Of a stretch of DNA of 64,000 nt, positions 1 to 12,200 are shown piece by piece (position 1 is the first letter of the stretch; each line of letters starts with the position of its first letter). Under the pieces are notes generated by a model, which saw nothing but the letters and a program-made list of their open reading frames with translations, searched no databases and was not told where the DNA came from. The stretch covers positions 992,857 through 1,056,856 of the forward strand of contig NW_008805063.1 in NCBI RefSeq assembly GCF_000004825.1, given 5' to 3'. A program made the translations under genes and the position numbers. This DNA is from Heterostelium album PN500. Lineage: Eukaryota > Evosea > Eumycetozoa > Acytosteliales > Acytosteliaceae.

Positions 1-893
1 TTGATGGTTATAAATGTGATGATGGAACATCAATTTGTGTTGCCAAAGATTATTTAGGGTAAGTAATTAAATAAAATAGACAGTTTCAAATTTAAATTAA
101 TAATATTTTATTGTATTTAATAAAGTTATGGTGAGAAATGCACAAGTGATTCTCAATGTACCAATGAACTTAAATGCGTAAATGGAGGTCTTTGTCTCAA
201 TGAAAAGTATCCAAAGTGTTCCAAGAGAGGAGGTTGCAAGCCAGGAGAAACATGTATCGAAGGAAACTGTACCACTCCACTTGCTGACGGAGCAGTCTGC
301 AAAGAGGACGACGACTGTATCTACACTAGATCCTGTTTGAAGAACAGATGTACCGTTCCTTTAACCGTACCAGAAGGTGGAGACTGTGAGGATACCGTTG
401 ATTGTGATGTATCCAAAGGTTTAAGAGTAAGTGTTTATTTAAATAATATAATAATGATTAATACCATTTATATTTTAAATTTGTTGTAATACTAATAATA
501 ATATTTTACAATTATTTGTTTATATTCTAGTGCGTCAAAGGAAGTTGCATGCAATTCGTTTCAGGAACAAATTGTACCGTTCAAAATGACCAATGGCAGT
601 GTCCAGATATGTCGATTTGCACATGTGATAGTCCATCGAATTTCACTGGTGGTTGCCAAGATATTATAGATTTTAGTTCAATCACTCAATCTAAATTCAA
701 CTCATACTATGAATGTGTTTCCAAGTCCGGATGTCCATATGTAGACAACATAATCAAAGAATCCTGTCTTTCCAAATGTAGCAACCCAGTAGATGTCGAA
801 AGTAATATCGACAGACTCTGTAACTCTGGTAACATTGTCAAGGGTACATTCCTTTTCACCGTACTCATTGTATTATCATCTTTATTATTGTAA
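1..893 (+). CDS. Cys-rich, probably GPI-anchored surface protein (5' partial)
   Basis: The 5' end lies outside the window. Exons are <1-58, 126-426 and 531-893, with introns GTAAGT...AAG and GTAAGT...CTAG in consistent phase. The visible part is packed with Cys in C-x(4-8)-C spacing, a disulfide-rich extracellular pattern. The last 20 residues are hydrophobic after a polar spacer (TFLFTVLIVLSSLLL), which suits a GPI-anchor signal. The gene at 3512 has the same intron positions and phases (DYLG/YLG junction, GL/C junction), so the two are paralogues. I do not recognise a named domain, and the function is unknown. Cell-surface adhesion or a receptor-like role is only an inference from the architecture. 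Confidence 0.8.
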
Positions 894-896
894 TTC

Positions 897-1642
897 TATT
901 ACATATAACAACCGATTAAAATATATAAATTAATTTAATAAAAAACATTGAGTTAATGTGATAGTCATCTGTTCTCTATTCAAAAGTTATCGTCTTCCAT
1001 AAGAAAGATGAATTAAATTTAAACAAAAAATTAACACAACTTTGACTTAAAATTGATTAAAAAATAATAATAGTTAAATATGAAGACATATAAATGAATG
1101 ATACAATCTTTGGTTATTTCATTGCAGATGCATAGAATCGATTTACACAATAAGGTAAAAACAAAAATAAAAAAAACAAATGATATCATTTTGAACTGTG
1201 TTTAATATTATTATAATAGTTTATTATTATATTCATGAAAATGTGTGTGCTGTGTTATGTGATCTTATGTCACCCAAACAATAATTATAATAAATGTAAA
1301 AAAAAAAAAAAACAAGATTTGTTTATTTATAAACAAACAATGTTAGTTATTTACTAATTCATTTAAATAATACAAACGACCAACCAAAACAAATAAAAAT
1401 ATTTATAAATAGTTTTTTTTGTTCATTAGTAGATCTTATTTATTTATTGTTTTGGGTGTTAGTTATTTATTTAAATGTTATTGTAATATTGAATATTTAT
1501 TATTTGTTAGTTAGTTAGTATTATAATAATAATATTATTATAATTTTTATTTTGTATATATAAATATCATAAAAATTTATTATCACACCTTTCTTATTTC
1601 TTTTTATTGTTCAGAAAAATAATAGTATAAGTAAACACATTA
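897..1642. other. AT-rich intergenic spacer
   Basis: This spacer sits between the 3' end of the Cys-rich gene and the Nudix gene. It holds poly-A and T runs and short ATT repeats. I see no ORF or RNA gene in it. Its last ~200 bases presumably hold the Nudix promoter and 5' UTR. Confidence 0.6.
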
Positions 1643-2239
1643 ATGTTTCCTATAAGTTCAATGTATCAGTCTAATAGCTATTCACCTCAAGCAGGTTGTA
1701 TACCGCTGAGAATCAAGAAGAAATATATAGATGGTGGCAATGGTGGTGCGCTCGGTGACAAAGGCGAGCAACCACACGATCGTTTGGTGTTACTAGATAT
1801 TCAGGTGATGCTGGTAACGAGTGGAAGTGGTGAAACATGGGTGTTCCCAAAGGGATCGATCAAGAAGAACGAAACAAAGAAGAAGGCTGCCAAGCGTGAG
1901 ACCTTTGAAGAGGCAGGTCTGAAAGGAAAGATCGTCAAATCGATCGAGCCACTCGAGGTAGCCGATCATCATAAAGAGTGTAATCTCACCTACTATGTAC
2001 TGTACGTCAAGAAGAAGAAGAAAGAATGGGACGAATCAGACAAGCGTCTTCGTAATTGGTTCTCGCTCAACACTGTTCTAAAGGAAAGACTACCAATGAA
2101 ACCTCATATAGAACAAGCGATCATCGCAACACAACGTGCTATTTCAATCTATCAGAATAACTTTGGTAAAGACCCAATACCAAAAGACAACTTCAAACTG
2201 AAAAAGAAAGAACTTGAGATGGCATTATTCAAGAAATGA
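1643..2239 (+). CDS. Nudix hydrolase, diphosphoinositol polyphosphate phosphohydrolase type
   Basis: This is a single-exon gene of 198 residues. The Nudix box is visible at about residues 72-95: G at the start (PKGSIKKNE), then AAKRETFEEAGLKGK, matching GX5EX7REUXEEXGU with every key residue present. The basic, Lys-rich character and the KGSIKKNE context resemble DIPP-type enzymes (Aps1/NUDT3-like), which cleave diphosphates from inositol pyrophosphates and diadenosine polyphosphates. The C-terminal tail is Lys-rich. The start is the first ATG after a long AT-rich leader. Substrate choice cannot be decided from sequence alone. Other Nudix families remain possible, but the box itself is unambiguous. 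Confidence 0.85.
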   Translation: MFPISSMYQSNSYSPQAGCIPLRIKKKYIDGGNGGALGDKGEQPHDRLVLLDIQVMLVTSGSGETWVFPKGSIKKNETKKKAAKRETFEEAGLKGKIVKSIEPLEVADHHKECNLTYYVLYVKKKKKEWDESDKRLRNWFSLNTVLKERLPMKPHIEQAIIATQRAISIYQNNFGKDPIPKDNFKLKKKELEMALFKK

Positions 2240-2545
2240 CATTCAACCTTTCTTTTATCAAAATATTAAGATTATTATTTTAAATCAACAAAACACACAC
2301 CCACACTTATAATAATTAATAATCAATTTATAACAAATTGAATAGAACATATAAACGTTTATTTTGGAATAGAGAGAAGATTGTAGTGTACGATATAGAA
2401 TCAAAAAAAAAAAAAAAAAAACAAAAAGCGTATACTAGTATTTTAAATAATCAGTTTCATGAAAAACATAATGTCCAGGATTGTGTCTCCTTCAATTCCA
2501 TCCAAATTACACATATTCTTGATTTTAGATAGTTAATCAATCATC

Positions 2546-2577
<32 letters not shown>

Positions 2578-3511
2578 CAACATCATTCATTATGTATAAT
2601 ATAATTGTTGTTAACAATATCAACCCCAATAGTTAGTCAGTAAGTCACCTCATTTCACAAACAGTTTTATTTAAATAAAATATAACTTCTTATTACGATA
2701 AGCAATAATCACAATTTAATTCAATTAGTATCTTTTGAATTTCCGTTTAAACTTTTCATAAACCAACCATTTTATGATTGTGAGAAATAAAACTAGTGTT
2801 AATGATAATTATGTTTCACCCTTTTTCTTTTGTATTTTAATTTTTTTCTTATCAAATGTTATTCTATGTTCAAAATAAACGATAGCTTAATCTGTTAGTA
2901 TTAAAGCTATGATACAAGTTATATCATACAAATTCATTATAAAGAAATCATTTGGTGGGTACAGATATCAGCATCGAGATCGCTAAAGAAAATCGATTTA
3001 ATATGTTATTTACTCGTCCAACAGCAATTCCAAATCATATCATATACTTATCACCTAGTAAGTGATATGTCTTCTATTGTAGTATTTGCCCATTAAAATT
3101 TAAATGGTTATTATGACCATCCTAAAAATATAAACAATATTTTTAAGTTTAATTTAAAATAAGTATCATTATAATTTGTTTGTTTTATGATGCTTTTTTT
3201 TATTTATTTTTTTGATCATGTACACACTGTGGATAAAAACTCTTCAGATACTTTTGTTGGGGATTGAAGTTTGTATTGTAGTTATTGGGTGATATGTCAA
3301 GCTATGTATATAAGGTATCACAAGGTTTTGCTTTGCCAATCAGTTTGCTTTTTAGGAAAAAGTAAATAGGTTATTTTTCTATAGATATCTATCCTTGTCC
3401 TCAATCTTCAACTTTAATTTTTATAATATTTAAATAATATTACTTTAATAGTTTTTTTTTCTTTATTTTATTTTAATCAAAATAATATTTATTGTTTTTA
3501 TCTTTAAAAAA
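2240..3511. other. Intergenic region with an (AAT)n repeat and exon-like islands
   Basis: It contains an A run near 2403-2420, an (AAT)n microsatellite near 2549-2576 and two short islands of higher G+C described separately (2943-3062 and 3278-3363). The rest is AT-rich without a supported gene. An ORF at 2338-2532 is low-complexity and unsupported. Confidence 0.6.
2943..3363 (+). pseudogene. Exon-like fragments of an unidentified gene
   Basis: Two islands read like protein. At about 2955-3062 the frame gives GTDISIEIAKENRFNML... followed by a GTAAGT. At about 3278-3363, after a TTGTAG acceptor-like site, the frame gives LLGDMSSYVYKVSQ... to a stop. Base composition is coding-like against an AT-rich background. 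No start codon or complete frame links them, so this may be a decayed or truncated gene rather than an active one. I do not recognise the family. Confidence 0.25.
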
Positions 3512-4726
3512 ATGTTTAAATTTATTGTTTTCTTTTTTTTATTTATTAATATTTTGCTAACAGTCGTTTTAGGTTCTGGATTAGAAGGTAATCCTAAATG
3601 CCAGAGTAATAATTTAAATATTAAAAATAATAATGGAACGAAACAGAATATATGTGAATTTTGTAAACAAATAGGAGAGAAATGCACAATAGGATTACAG
3701 GAATGTATATATCCAAGTTCTATGTGTATTAGTGAAGATAAACAAGAACCAAGATGTTACGAGTTACCCGATCTATACGGAGACTGCTCATTAACAAAAC
3801 AATGTAAAAACAATTTTTTTTGTAATGATGGAATTTGTGAAAGACATGAGTATCTAGGGTAAATAAATAATTTAAAAAAAAAAAAAAATTTAATTAAATT
3901 TAATTTTATTACAAAAATATAGTTATAGTGAATTATGTAGAACTTCAGATGATTGCAGTTCCAAACTAAGTTGTGAAGCATCATGTGCTAATGTCCATTA
4001 TCCATCTTGTGAAATTGATATTCAATGTCGATTTGATGAATATTGTGGACCAAATGAAAGATGTACACCAATAGTTAAAGATGGAGACAGTTGCAATACT
4101 ACATCATCTTGCCACAGATACAGTAAATGTGTAAATGAAACATGTACACCTGCAATGAGAATGTCAAAAGGTGATAGTTGTACTTCTACTTTAGATTGTG
4201 ATATTTCAGAAGGATTAGTTGTAAGAAATTAGAAAATTTTTAATATAATTTTAATGAAAAAATTTATTAATATTAAAATCTTTAACATAAAATTTAGTGT
4301 TTCAATAATACATGTACAAATGATATAGATAATATAAAATGTATTAGAGCTAATCCAAATTGTCCTCATCTATCAATATGTAGTCCTGTAAATCCATTAT
4401 TTGAAAATGGAACCAAAACCATGAATAATTCCAACTCTGAAAACCCAACCCATTTGTATGATGGAATATGTATAACGTTGATAGCACTCACGCCATCAAA
4501 CAAAAAGGTTATAGAATCATTTGTAGAGTGTGTTGATCGAAGGAGATGTCCCAGAATATCTAATATCCAGCCTGATTCTTGTCAAAGTCAATGCGGAGAA
4601 GATCCTTTCCATGATAAAATTTGGTATGCCTGTAAAGAGTTCTCTTCTGGTGTAACCTCATATCAATTCATTTCATTGAAAATCAGTTTTATTTCACTAG
4701 TAGTACTACTATTTATTCTATTTTAA
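3512..4726 (+). CDS. Cys-rich secreted, probably GPI-anchored protein
   Basis: Exons are 3512-3858, 3923-4220 and 4298-4726, giving about 357 residues. The N-terminus is a clear signal peptide (MFKFIVFFFLFINILLT, then VVLGSGLEG). The body is rich in regularly spaced Cys (CEFCKQIGEKC, CSLTKQCKNNFFC, C-x(4-8)-C spacing), and the C-terminus is hydrophobic (ISFISLVVLLFILF), consistent with GPI attachment. Intron positions and phases match the partial gene at 1-893, although protein similarity is moderate and codon use here is more AT-rich. The pair looks like an older tandem duplication with the Nudix gene between them. Function is unknown. Confidence 0.8.
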
Positions 4727-6288
4727 AGAATAATAATTTTTAACCAATAAAAAAACAAAATTAATTTATTTAAATCCCAAACTTAAACTACACTATTTCT
4801 TTTTTAGAAAATATTAACAAAGTACTTGTTTTGAGTACCACCAAAACTTCTTAAAAAAAAAAAAACCTTAACCAAACACTTCCTTTTTAAGCATCAAAGA
4901 AAATAATTACTGGTTTGAAATTAATTAATAATAGTTTTTGTTGAGGGGTATCATTTTTGATCAAAAAAGATTTGTGATTGGATCTTAAGAATTTTAATAC
5001 TTAGAGTTTTCTGATTTTCAAAAGATTTTTTTTTTTTTATATAAAAAACAGTAAATACTTTATGTATCAATGAATGATAAAAAATTTTTTTATAAGAATA
5101 ATAAAATAAAAATAGATTAGATAATTAAAATGTAAAAAAGCATTTATTTTTTTCACAAAAAAGATGTTGACCCAATAAAAAATAAAAAAAAAACGACAAT
5201 ACTTTTTAATGATTTTTTTTAATTTTTTGTTTGCAATTTGTGATACACCCAATAAAGCTCAAAAACATAAATAACCACCTCTGTTCATACAAAGTGCTTT
5301 AAAATTTAGATTTGATTTAAAACTCGATCGACACCCTCCCCACAAGTTGTACACGCCTAATCTAAATCTTCCCACTCTTACTTTTCATATATCAAAAATC
5401 ACCATTTTCAGTTGTTTTATATACTTTAAATATTAATGACTGACCCTCAACCTACTTAATGTTCTGTTCCCCTTTCATAACCAAATCATTCATTTTTTTT
5501 ATTGCAACTTCAACACCCACACTCTAAGCTCAAAAACAACTATACAACTAACAAATCTATCAATCAATCAATTTGATCAAGTTAACCAAAACATGTAATT
5601 AGTTAGATCCAACACTACCTGTATTCACTCAATATTGGTACTATCGATATCGTTGCTGTTTTTGTTCTTGTTTAGCCAACCATTTAAATGTTTTTTATTT
5701 TCTTGTCAACTTTAAAAACTTTCACCCAATCATATTTGTTAAGTAAGAGTCAAAACAAAGTAACACAACAAAACAAAGTAACCAATTGATTTGCATACCA
5801 CTACTTCAACTCGGCAATATTCTGAAAGGCATTCTTAGTATCAGCAGATGATACAGTAGCACTATAGCTGCAAATGTGGATTATGTAATATTAATTTGGT
5901 GATGTATGTTTTTCATCTAAAATACACGCTGATAGATACAAACACCCAAAATCACTCAACTATGAGAAATCACAATAAAAAACAATATGTCAATCTACAA
6001 CGATCACCTATCTTTGAAACAGAAGATAAACTATTATATCCTATACTCCTTGGTAAAGTTGGATACAAAATACCAGCTGCACCAAAAAAAAAAAAAAAAA
6101 AAAAAAAAAAACGATTTACAAATGGTAATCTATAAATAATAGATTGATTCTATTTTAAAAGTTAAATCAAATCAATAATCTATTCTTCCATCATAAATAG
6201 TTAGTTATTTATATTCATTTTTTTATTCACATTATTATAATTTATCTATTTAATTTTTTTTTTTTTTTTTTTTGGAATTTCGAAAAAT
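4727..6288. other. Long AT-rich spacer upstream of the polyketide synthase
   Basis: The stretch contains many A and T homopolymers, including A runs at about 6084-6110 and a T run at about 6252-6272, which lies immediately before the PKS start. An exon-like island on the minus strand (5801-5867) is listed separately. The ORF around 5896-6135 runs into a Lys homopolymer and is not convincing. Confidence 0.6.
5801..5867 (-). pseudogene. Exon-like orphan fragment
   Basis: After a TTTGCAG acceptor-like site the minus strand reads YSATVSSADTKNAFQN, then IAELK and a stop, with coding-like base composition. No upstream exon is visible before the divergent PKS gene. It may be a remnant of a lost gene, or chance. 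Confidence 0.2.
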
Positions 6289-9200
6289 ATGGATTATAAA
6301 TCTTTAAACAATACAATTTCCAATGAACAACAATTTCCAGAAAGCATTGCTGTTGTTGGTATTGGTCTGCGATTTCCAGGTGAAAGTTTCACCCCTGACC
6401 AGCTTTGGGAGAATCTTCTCGGTTCCTTTGATGGTATTGTAGAGGTTCCAGCTGAGCGTTGGTCACCCAATTTCTATGAACACAAGCTTGTTGGTACTAA
6501 GAATGCCGGACTCATTCCACTAGACGAATGGAAAAAATTCGACTCTCTCTTCTTTGGTCTTTCCCCAAAAGATGCACCAGAGTTGGATCCACAAGAAAGA
6601 ATGTTACTCAAGGTTACCTACGAAGCCCTTGAGGATGCCCAAATTCCAGCTTCTCAAGTTCGTGGATCTAGAACCGCTGTTTACGTTGGTGTTTCCAACA
6701 TCGATAACTCCAGATTGATCCAAAGATACTCAGTGCTAGACGGTGCTGCCAAGGTTCTAAACGATACTTTTACTTTTTCAGTAATTGCCAATCGTGTTTC
6801 CTATTGTTTCGATTTCCGAGGTCCATCTATGTGTGTTGATACCGCTTGTTCATCGTCACTTATCACCACTGATTTGGCATGCCAAGCTCTTATCTCTGGA
6901 AATTGTGACATGGCCATCACATCTGGAATTTCAGCTCTCTTTGACCCAGAGACAACCAATTGTTGTAAGTTGACAAAGAAAAGAATTATTTATTGTTCAA
7001 AATTGAAAAATGTTAATTAATAATTAATTTTTAAATATATTTATATTTTAGATTCCGATTTTGGTGTTATTGGAGATCAATGTAGATCTTTCGATGCCAA
7101 TGGAAAAGGATTTGTTAGATCCGAAGGTTGTGGTGTGGTTATTTTGAAGAGATTATCCGATGCCGAGCGTGACAATAACCGTATCTATGCCGTTATTAAG
7201 GGTGGAAATACTAACACCGATGGTCACTGTAATAAGGATACCATGTCTACACCTTCTTACGTCACACAATCTGAAAATATTGAACGTGCTCTGCGCAAGA
7301 CTGGAGTGGATCCAAAGGATGTCTACTACGTTGAGGCACATGCCACTGGAACTGTAGTTGGTGATCCAATCGAAGTGACTGCACTCTCTAAGGTTTTCAG
7401 CGAGCATCACACCAACGAGAATCCACTCAAGATCGGTTCAATCAAAGCAAATATTGGACATCTTGAAAGTGGTGCTGGTATCGCTTCTTTAATCAAAGTT
7501 TCCTTGATGTTAAAGAACAGAAAATTGGTTCCAAATATCAAACTTACCACTTTGAATCCAAAGATTCCTTTCAACGATTGGAATATTCAAGTGGTAACCA
7601 AAGTTGAGGATCTCCCTCAAACCGAACGTCCAATTCTCATGGGTATCAATTCATTTGGTATCGGAGGTGCTAATTGTCATTTAATTCTTGAAGAGTATAG
7701 AAACGAATTGAAGCCAATTCTTCCAGATACTCATCAGTAAGTATTTTTTATTATAAATTGTGTAACATATAAATACTAAAATTATTACTTTTAAAGAATT
7801 GAATATCTCGTTCCAATTAGTGGAAACTCTGCTGGTTCATTGGATAAATACATTGAATCTATTGTTTCAAACACCGAACTTCAAAAGAAGATATCTTTCA
7901 AGGAATTCGTCTTGCATCAATCCTTTTCAAAGTCACATATGACCAACCGTAAGGTTATCATTGCCAAAGACTGGGAGGACTTTAAGAATAATCAGAAATC
8001 TTCTGTCCAATTCCAATTGCCATCACTTAACGACTCCAAAGGAAAGAAAGTGGCATTTGTATTCTGTGGACAAGGTCCACAATGGAATCAAATGGGTATG
8101 CAACTATACCATTCAGAGCCAGTCTACAAATCGATTGTAGATCGCTATGACTCTCTGCTCAAAGAGTACACTGGTTACAGTATCATCGAGAAGATGAACG
8201 AGATTCCAAATCAATCAAATGATATCCACAAACCAATCATTGCACAACCATCTCTTTTCCTTTTCCAAATCGGATTGTTTGAACTTTACAAAAATTGGGG
8301 AATTCATCCATCTTTTGTAGTTGGTCATAGGTATGTAAATTAGATATACTGAAGTTTTTATATTTATTTACTAAATATTATCTTTTAGTTTTGGTGATAT
8401 TACGTCTGCTTATATCTCTGGTAGTATCTCATTAACAGAAGCAATTAAGGTTGTTCATTTCAGATCTGTATTCCAAAATGAGACAATTGGATCCGGAAGA
8501 ATGTTGGTAGTTGGTATGAGTTTCAATGACTACCAAACCAAATTCCAAAGTCAATTTCCAACTTTGGAAATCGCTTGTTTTAATTCGCCAGAGTCCATTG
8601 TTGTCACTGGTGATGAAGCAAGTTTGACCGATTTGGTAAAGCATTTGAAACTAGCGGATCTATTCAATACTTTTCTCAGAACACCATGTTCATTCCATTC
8701 TTCACACCAAAAGGTTATTAAGTCCAAAATTATGACAACTCTCGGTCATATGACATCGACCAAACCAACCATTCCATGGTACTCCACAGTAACTGGTGAA
8801 CTCCAAACCAAAGGAATGGATGCTCAATATCTCTATAATAATATTCGTCGTCCAGTACAGTTCCAAAAGACCATGGAAACTATTGCAAAGAATTTAGGTG
8901 ACCAATTGGAGGATTACATCTTCCTTGAGATTGCACCACATCCAACTCTTTCCAGTTTAATCAAACAATGTATACCACAAGCTGTTGTCATTTCGCCAAT
9001 CCAAAGAAACAAAGATGAGCAAGCTCTGTTCAAACTGTCTTTAGCCAATGTTCATTGCTATGGAGCAAACGTCGAATTCAAGACTCAGTTCAAGATTTCC
9101 GAATTTTTGAATATCAGTTGGAAGGATTCAACCACCTTACTTCCAAGATATCAATGGGATGACGAGTTGTATTGGAAGGAATCTGCATATTCTCACCACA

Positions 9201-12200
9201 AGAGAATAAATGGCCCACCAACAACTATTCTCGGTCACTTGGGAGTTCACAATGGTCAGCAAGTTTATCACTCAGATATCGATATCAAGAGATCACCATT
9301 CCGTTTCCTCAAGGACCATCAAGTCAAGGACAAACCATTGTTCCCAGGTGCCGGTTATGCTGAAGCCATTATACAAGCATTCAAATCGAATGGACAAGAC
9401 ATCGTAATCAATAAGCTTGAATTCCTCAATCCATTCTTCCTCCACGAGAAAGAAACACCACCAAAGATGCAAACTGTAATTGACCGACTGTCCAACAACG
9501 ATTACAAGATTCAATTCTTCAACAAGAATGGTGAAGCTTACAATCCTAATGAACAATGGGTAAAGACTGCTCAATCCAGAGTTTCATTCTCTGATACTAC
9601 TGTCGTCAACCATCACCTTGATATTGAATCGTTCAAGAAGCAATGCAATCTAACAACTTTCAATCAAAGAGAATTCTATCAAATGACTGAAAGAGTAGGA
9701 TTAAAGTATGGGCCATCTTTCCAACATGTAACTTCAATCATGGTCGGAGAGAAATGTACTTTGGCAACTCTCATACCAAAGTCAACTGCCATCACACCAC
9801 CACAAATACTCAATACTACATTGATTGACAACTGTGCTCATGGAATGATGGGACTGCTCGATGAAAGAAGACAATTTGTTTTTAAATCAATCGAGGATAT
9901 GAGAATTAACATCAAGTTGATGAACGAATTGGACTCTGGAAATCTTCCACAGGAATTGTATTTGGCAACCACTATCTTAGATTCGAACAACTACAACTAC
10001 ACTGGACATTGTTTACTTTTGTTACCGGATGGTCAAGTTCTTCTGGAGATGGAGAGATTTACTGTTACCACACCAGAGAAGTTAAGAATGTCCAAGATTA
10101 AATTCCCTCAAAAGGAACTCTGTTCGACTGTAATTCAATCTAAAGATTTGCCGACAGATGTAGATGCTTTATCACTTTCAAAGTCATTCATTCAAGATTC
10201 TCTTAAAAGTCAAGCCGTCTCGACTGTTGATGCTATTTTAATACTGGTTATTGCTCTGACCAACAACATTCCAGGTTTCAATATCAAAGACATCCAATCT
10301 CATTCAATTGAAGAATTGTTTGATAAATATGGAATCAATAGAAGCAAATCTAATGATAGATTATTCATAAGATGTCTCGAAATCTTGGGACAATACATGC
10401 AACACTTTAACGACCAAACATTCACCCCTGAATTTGCATTGGCCTTGGAGTCGAAATATTCCAACTCTGAATCTAATGAATACACTGTTGTCAAACTCTC
10501 ATGTGATGTCATTGCTCAAGTCTTGTTGGGCAATGGAAGAGCACCAGAGGTCCTATTCAATGATGGTTTACTAGAGAATTTCTACACTAAGTCTCCATTT
10601 ATGAAATATTATTTGAAACAACTCTCTCATGTTGTTACCTCTTCGATTAAGCCGATCGTTGAGAAGCAAGAGAAGAGACTCATTAATATTCTCGAGATTG
10701 GAGGTGGTACTGGTGCACTTACACATCTCATTATTTCTCAACTCGATGAAATACTTGAAGGTCAGAATCAAGTTGAAGTCTACTACACATTCACCGATGT
10801 CTCACCTGCGTTCATCTATTCAATGAAAGACCGTTACCAAAACAAACAGAAATTAAAATCAAATCTACATTTGAAATTCCGTTTGTATGACTTGGAGAAG
10901 GATTCATTCGAACAAGGTTATCTTCCTGGTCACTACGACTACGTTCTCATGGCATACGTAATCCATATCGTGCCACATCTCAAGGAATCACTTTCTCACA
11001 TTCAAAAGTTGATTACACCAAGTGGTCTGTTGGCTTTTTCTGAGCCAAACTACAAATATCCATTGGTAGATATCATGTTTGGTGGTTTCACTCAAATTTG
11101 GAATTTCGAAGACGATATCCGTGACCACTACACTCTCAGACCACAACAATGGATCGATTTGCTCTCAGAGGAGACTGGATATAAGAATACCAGAGTATTT
11201 GGTTCAGTTGACGAAAAGGGTGAGCCACTCTCACTTGAAAGTGGACACTCTGTAATTGTGGTTGCTCAACGTAGTGGAGTCAATCAATTGCCACCAACTC
11301 ACGAACCATGTGACCACCTTACCGTTATCGTAAAGGATGGCCAACAACCAATTCCGATTGAATCACTTAGAAAATATACAAACAATCTCTCTATCATTAA
11401 ATGCAACGAGATTGAATCGAATCTATCACTATTGGAACACTCTTCCCATATTTTCTTGGTAGCAGGAGTCGAACATTTGACATTGGATAATTATCAATCT
11501 GTTACCTTTGATGCATCTAAATTGATTAAACTGTTCATCAAGAAACCAAATCAACCGATCATTGCTATCGTTACAAGAGATTGTCAGACAAACAACTATT
11601 TTGCAAACTCTTTGAATGGTATTACCAAATCTGGTTTTTGCGATCACTATGAAATCAATCTCTCATTCATTGATGTTGATAGCCAGTTGAATGACAACAA
11701 TATCAAGTTGATTCTCCAAATAGTAAACAACTACTCATCTCTTGGTGACTTTGAATACTATATTAAAGAGAACAAGGTACACATCGAAAGAACCTATCAT
11801 AATGCAATTGAAAATCTTCAGACCTCTGTAGCCTATGAAAAGGATCAATCCAAGCTTGGATGTCATATCAACATCGGTTTGGAATACAAACTTTTCGAAA
11901 GACCTGAGTTGGAGCCAGAACAAATCGAAGTTTCCATTAAATCGGCTGGTCTCAACTTTAAGGATTACTTGTTTCATCTACACATGCTGCAACAAGATTT
12001 CATGGACAAGGGAGACCCTTTCCATCCACCCATTGGATTAGAACACAGTGGTATTGTCACTAGAGTTGGAAGTGCAGTAACAAAATTCAAGGTTGGTGAT
12101 GAAGTGGTTGGAGCTCATTCTCACTCCATATCATCTCATGCAATTAATCACGTTAAATACTTTACTCACAAACCAAAGGAAATATCATTCCACGCCGCTG

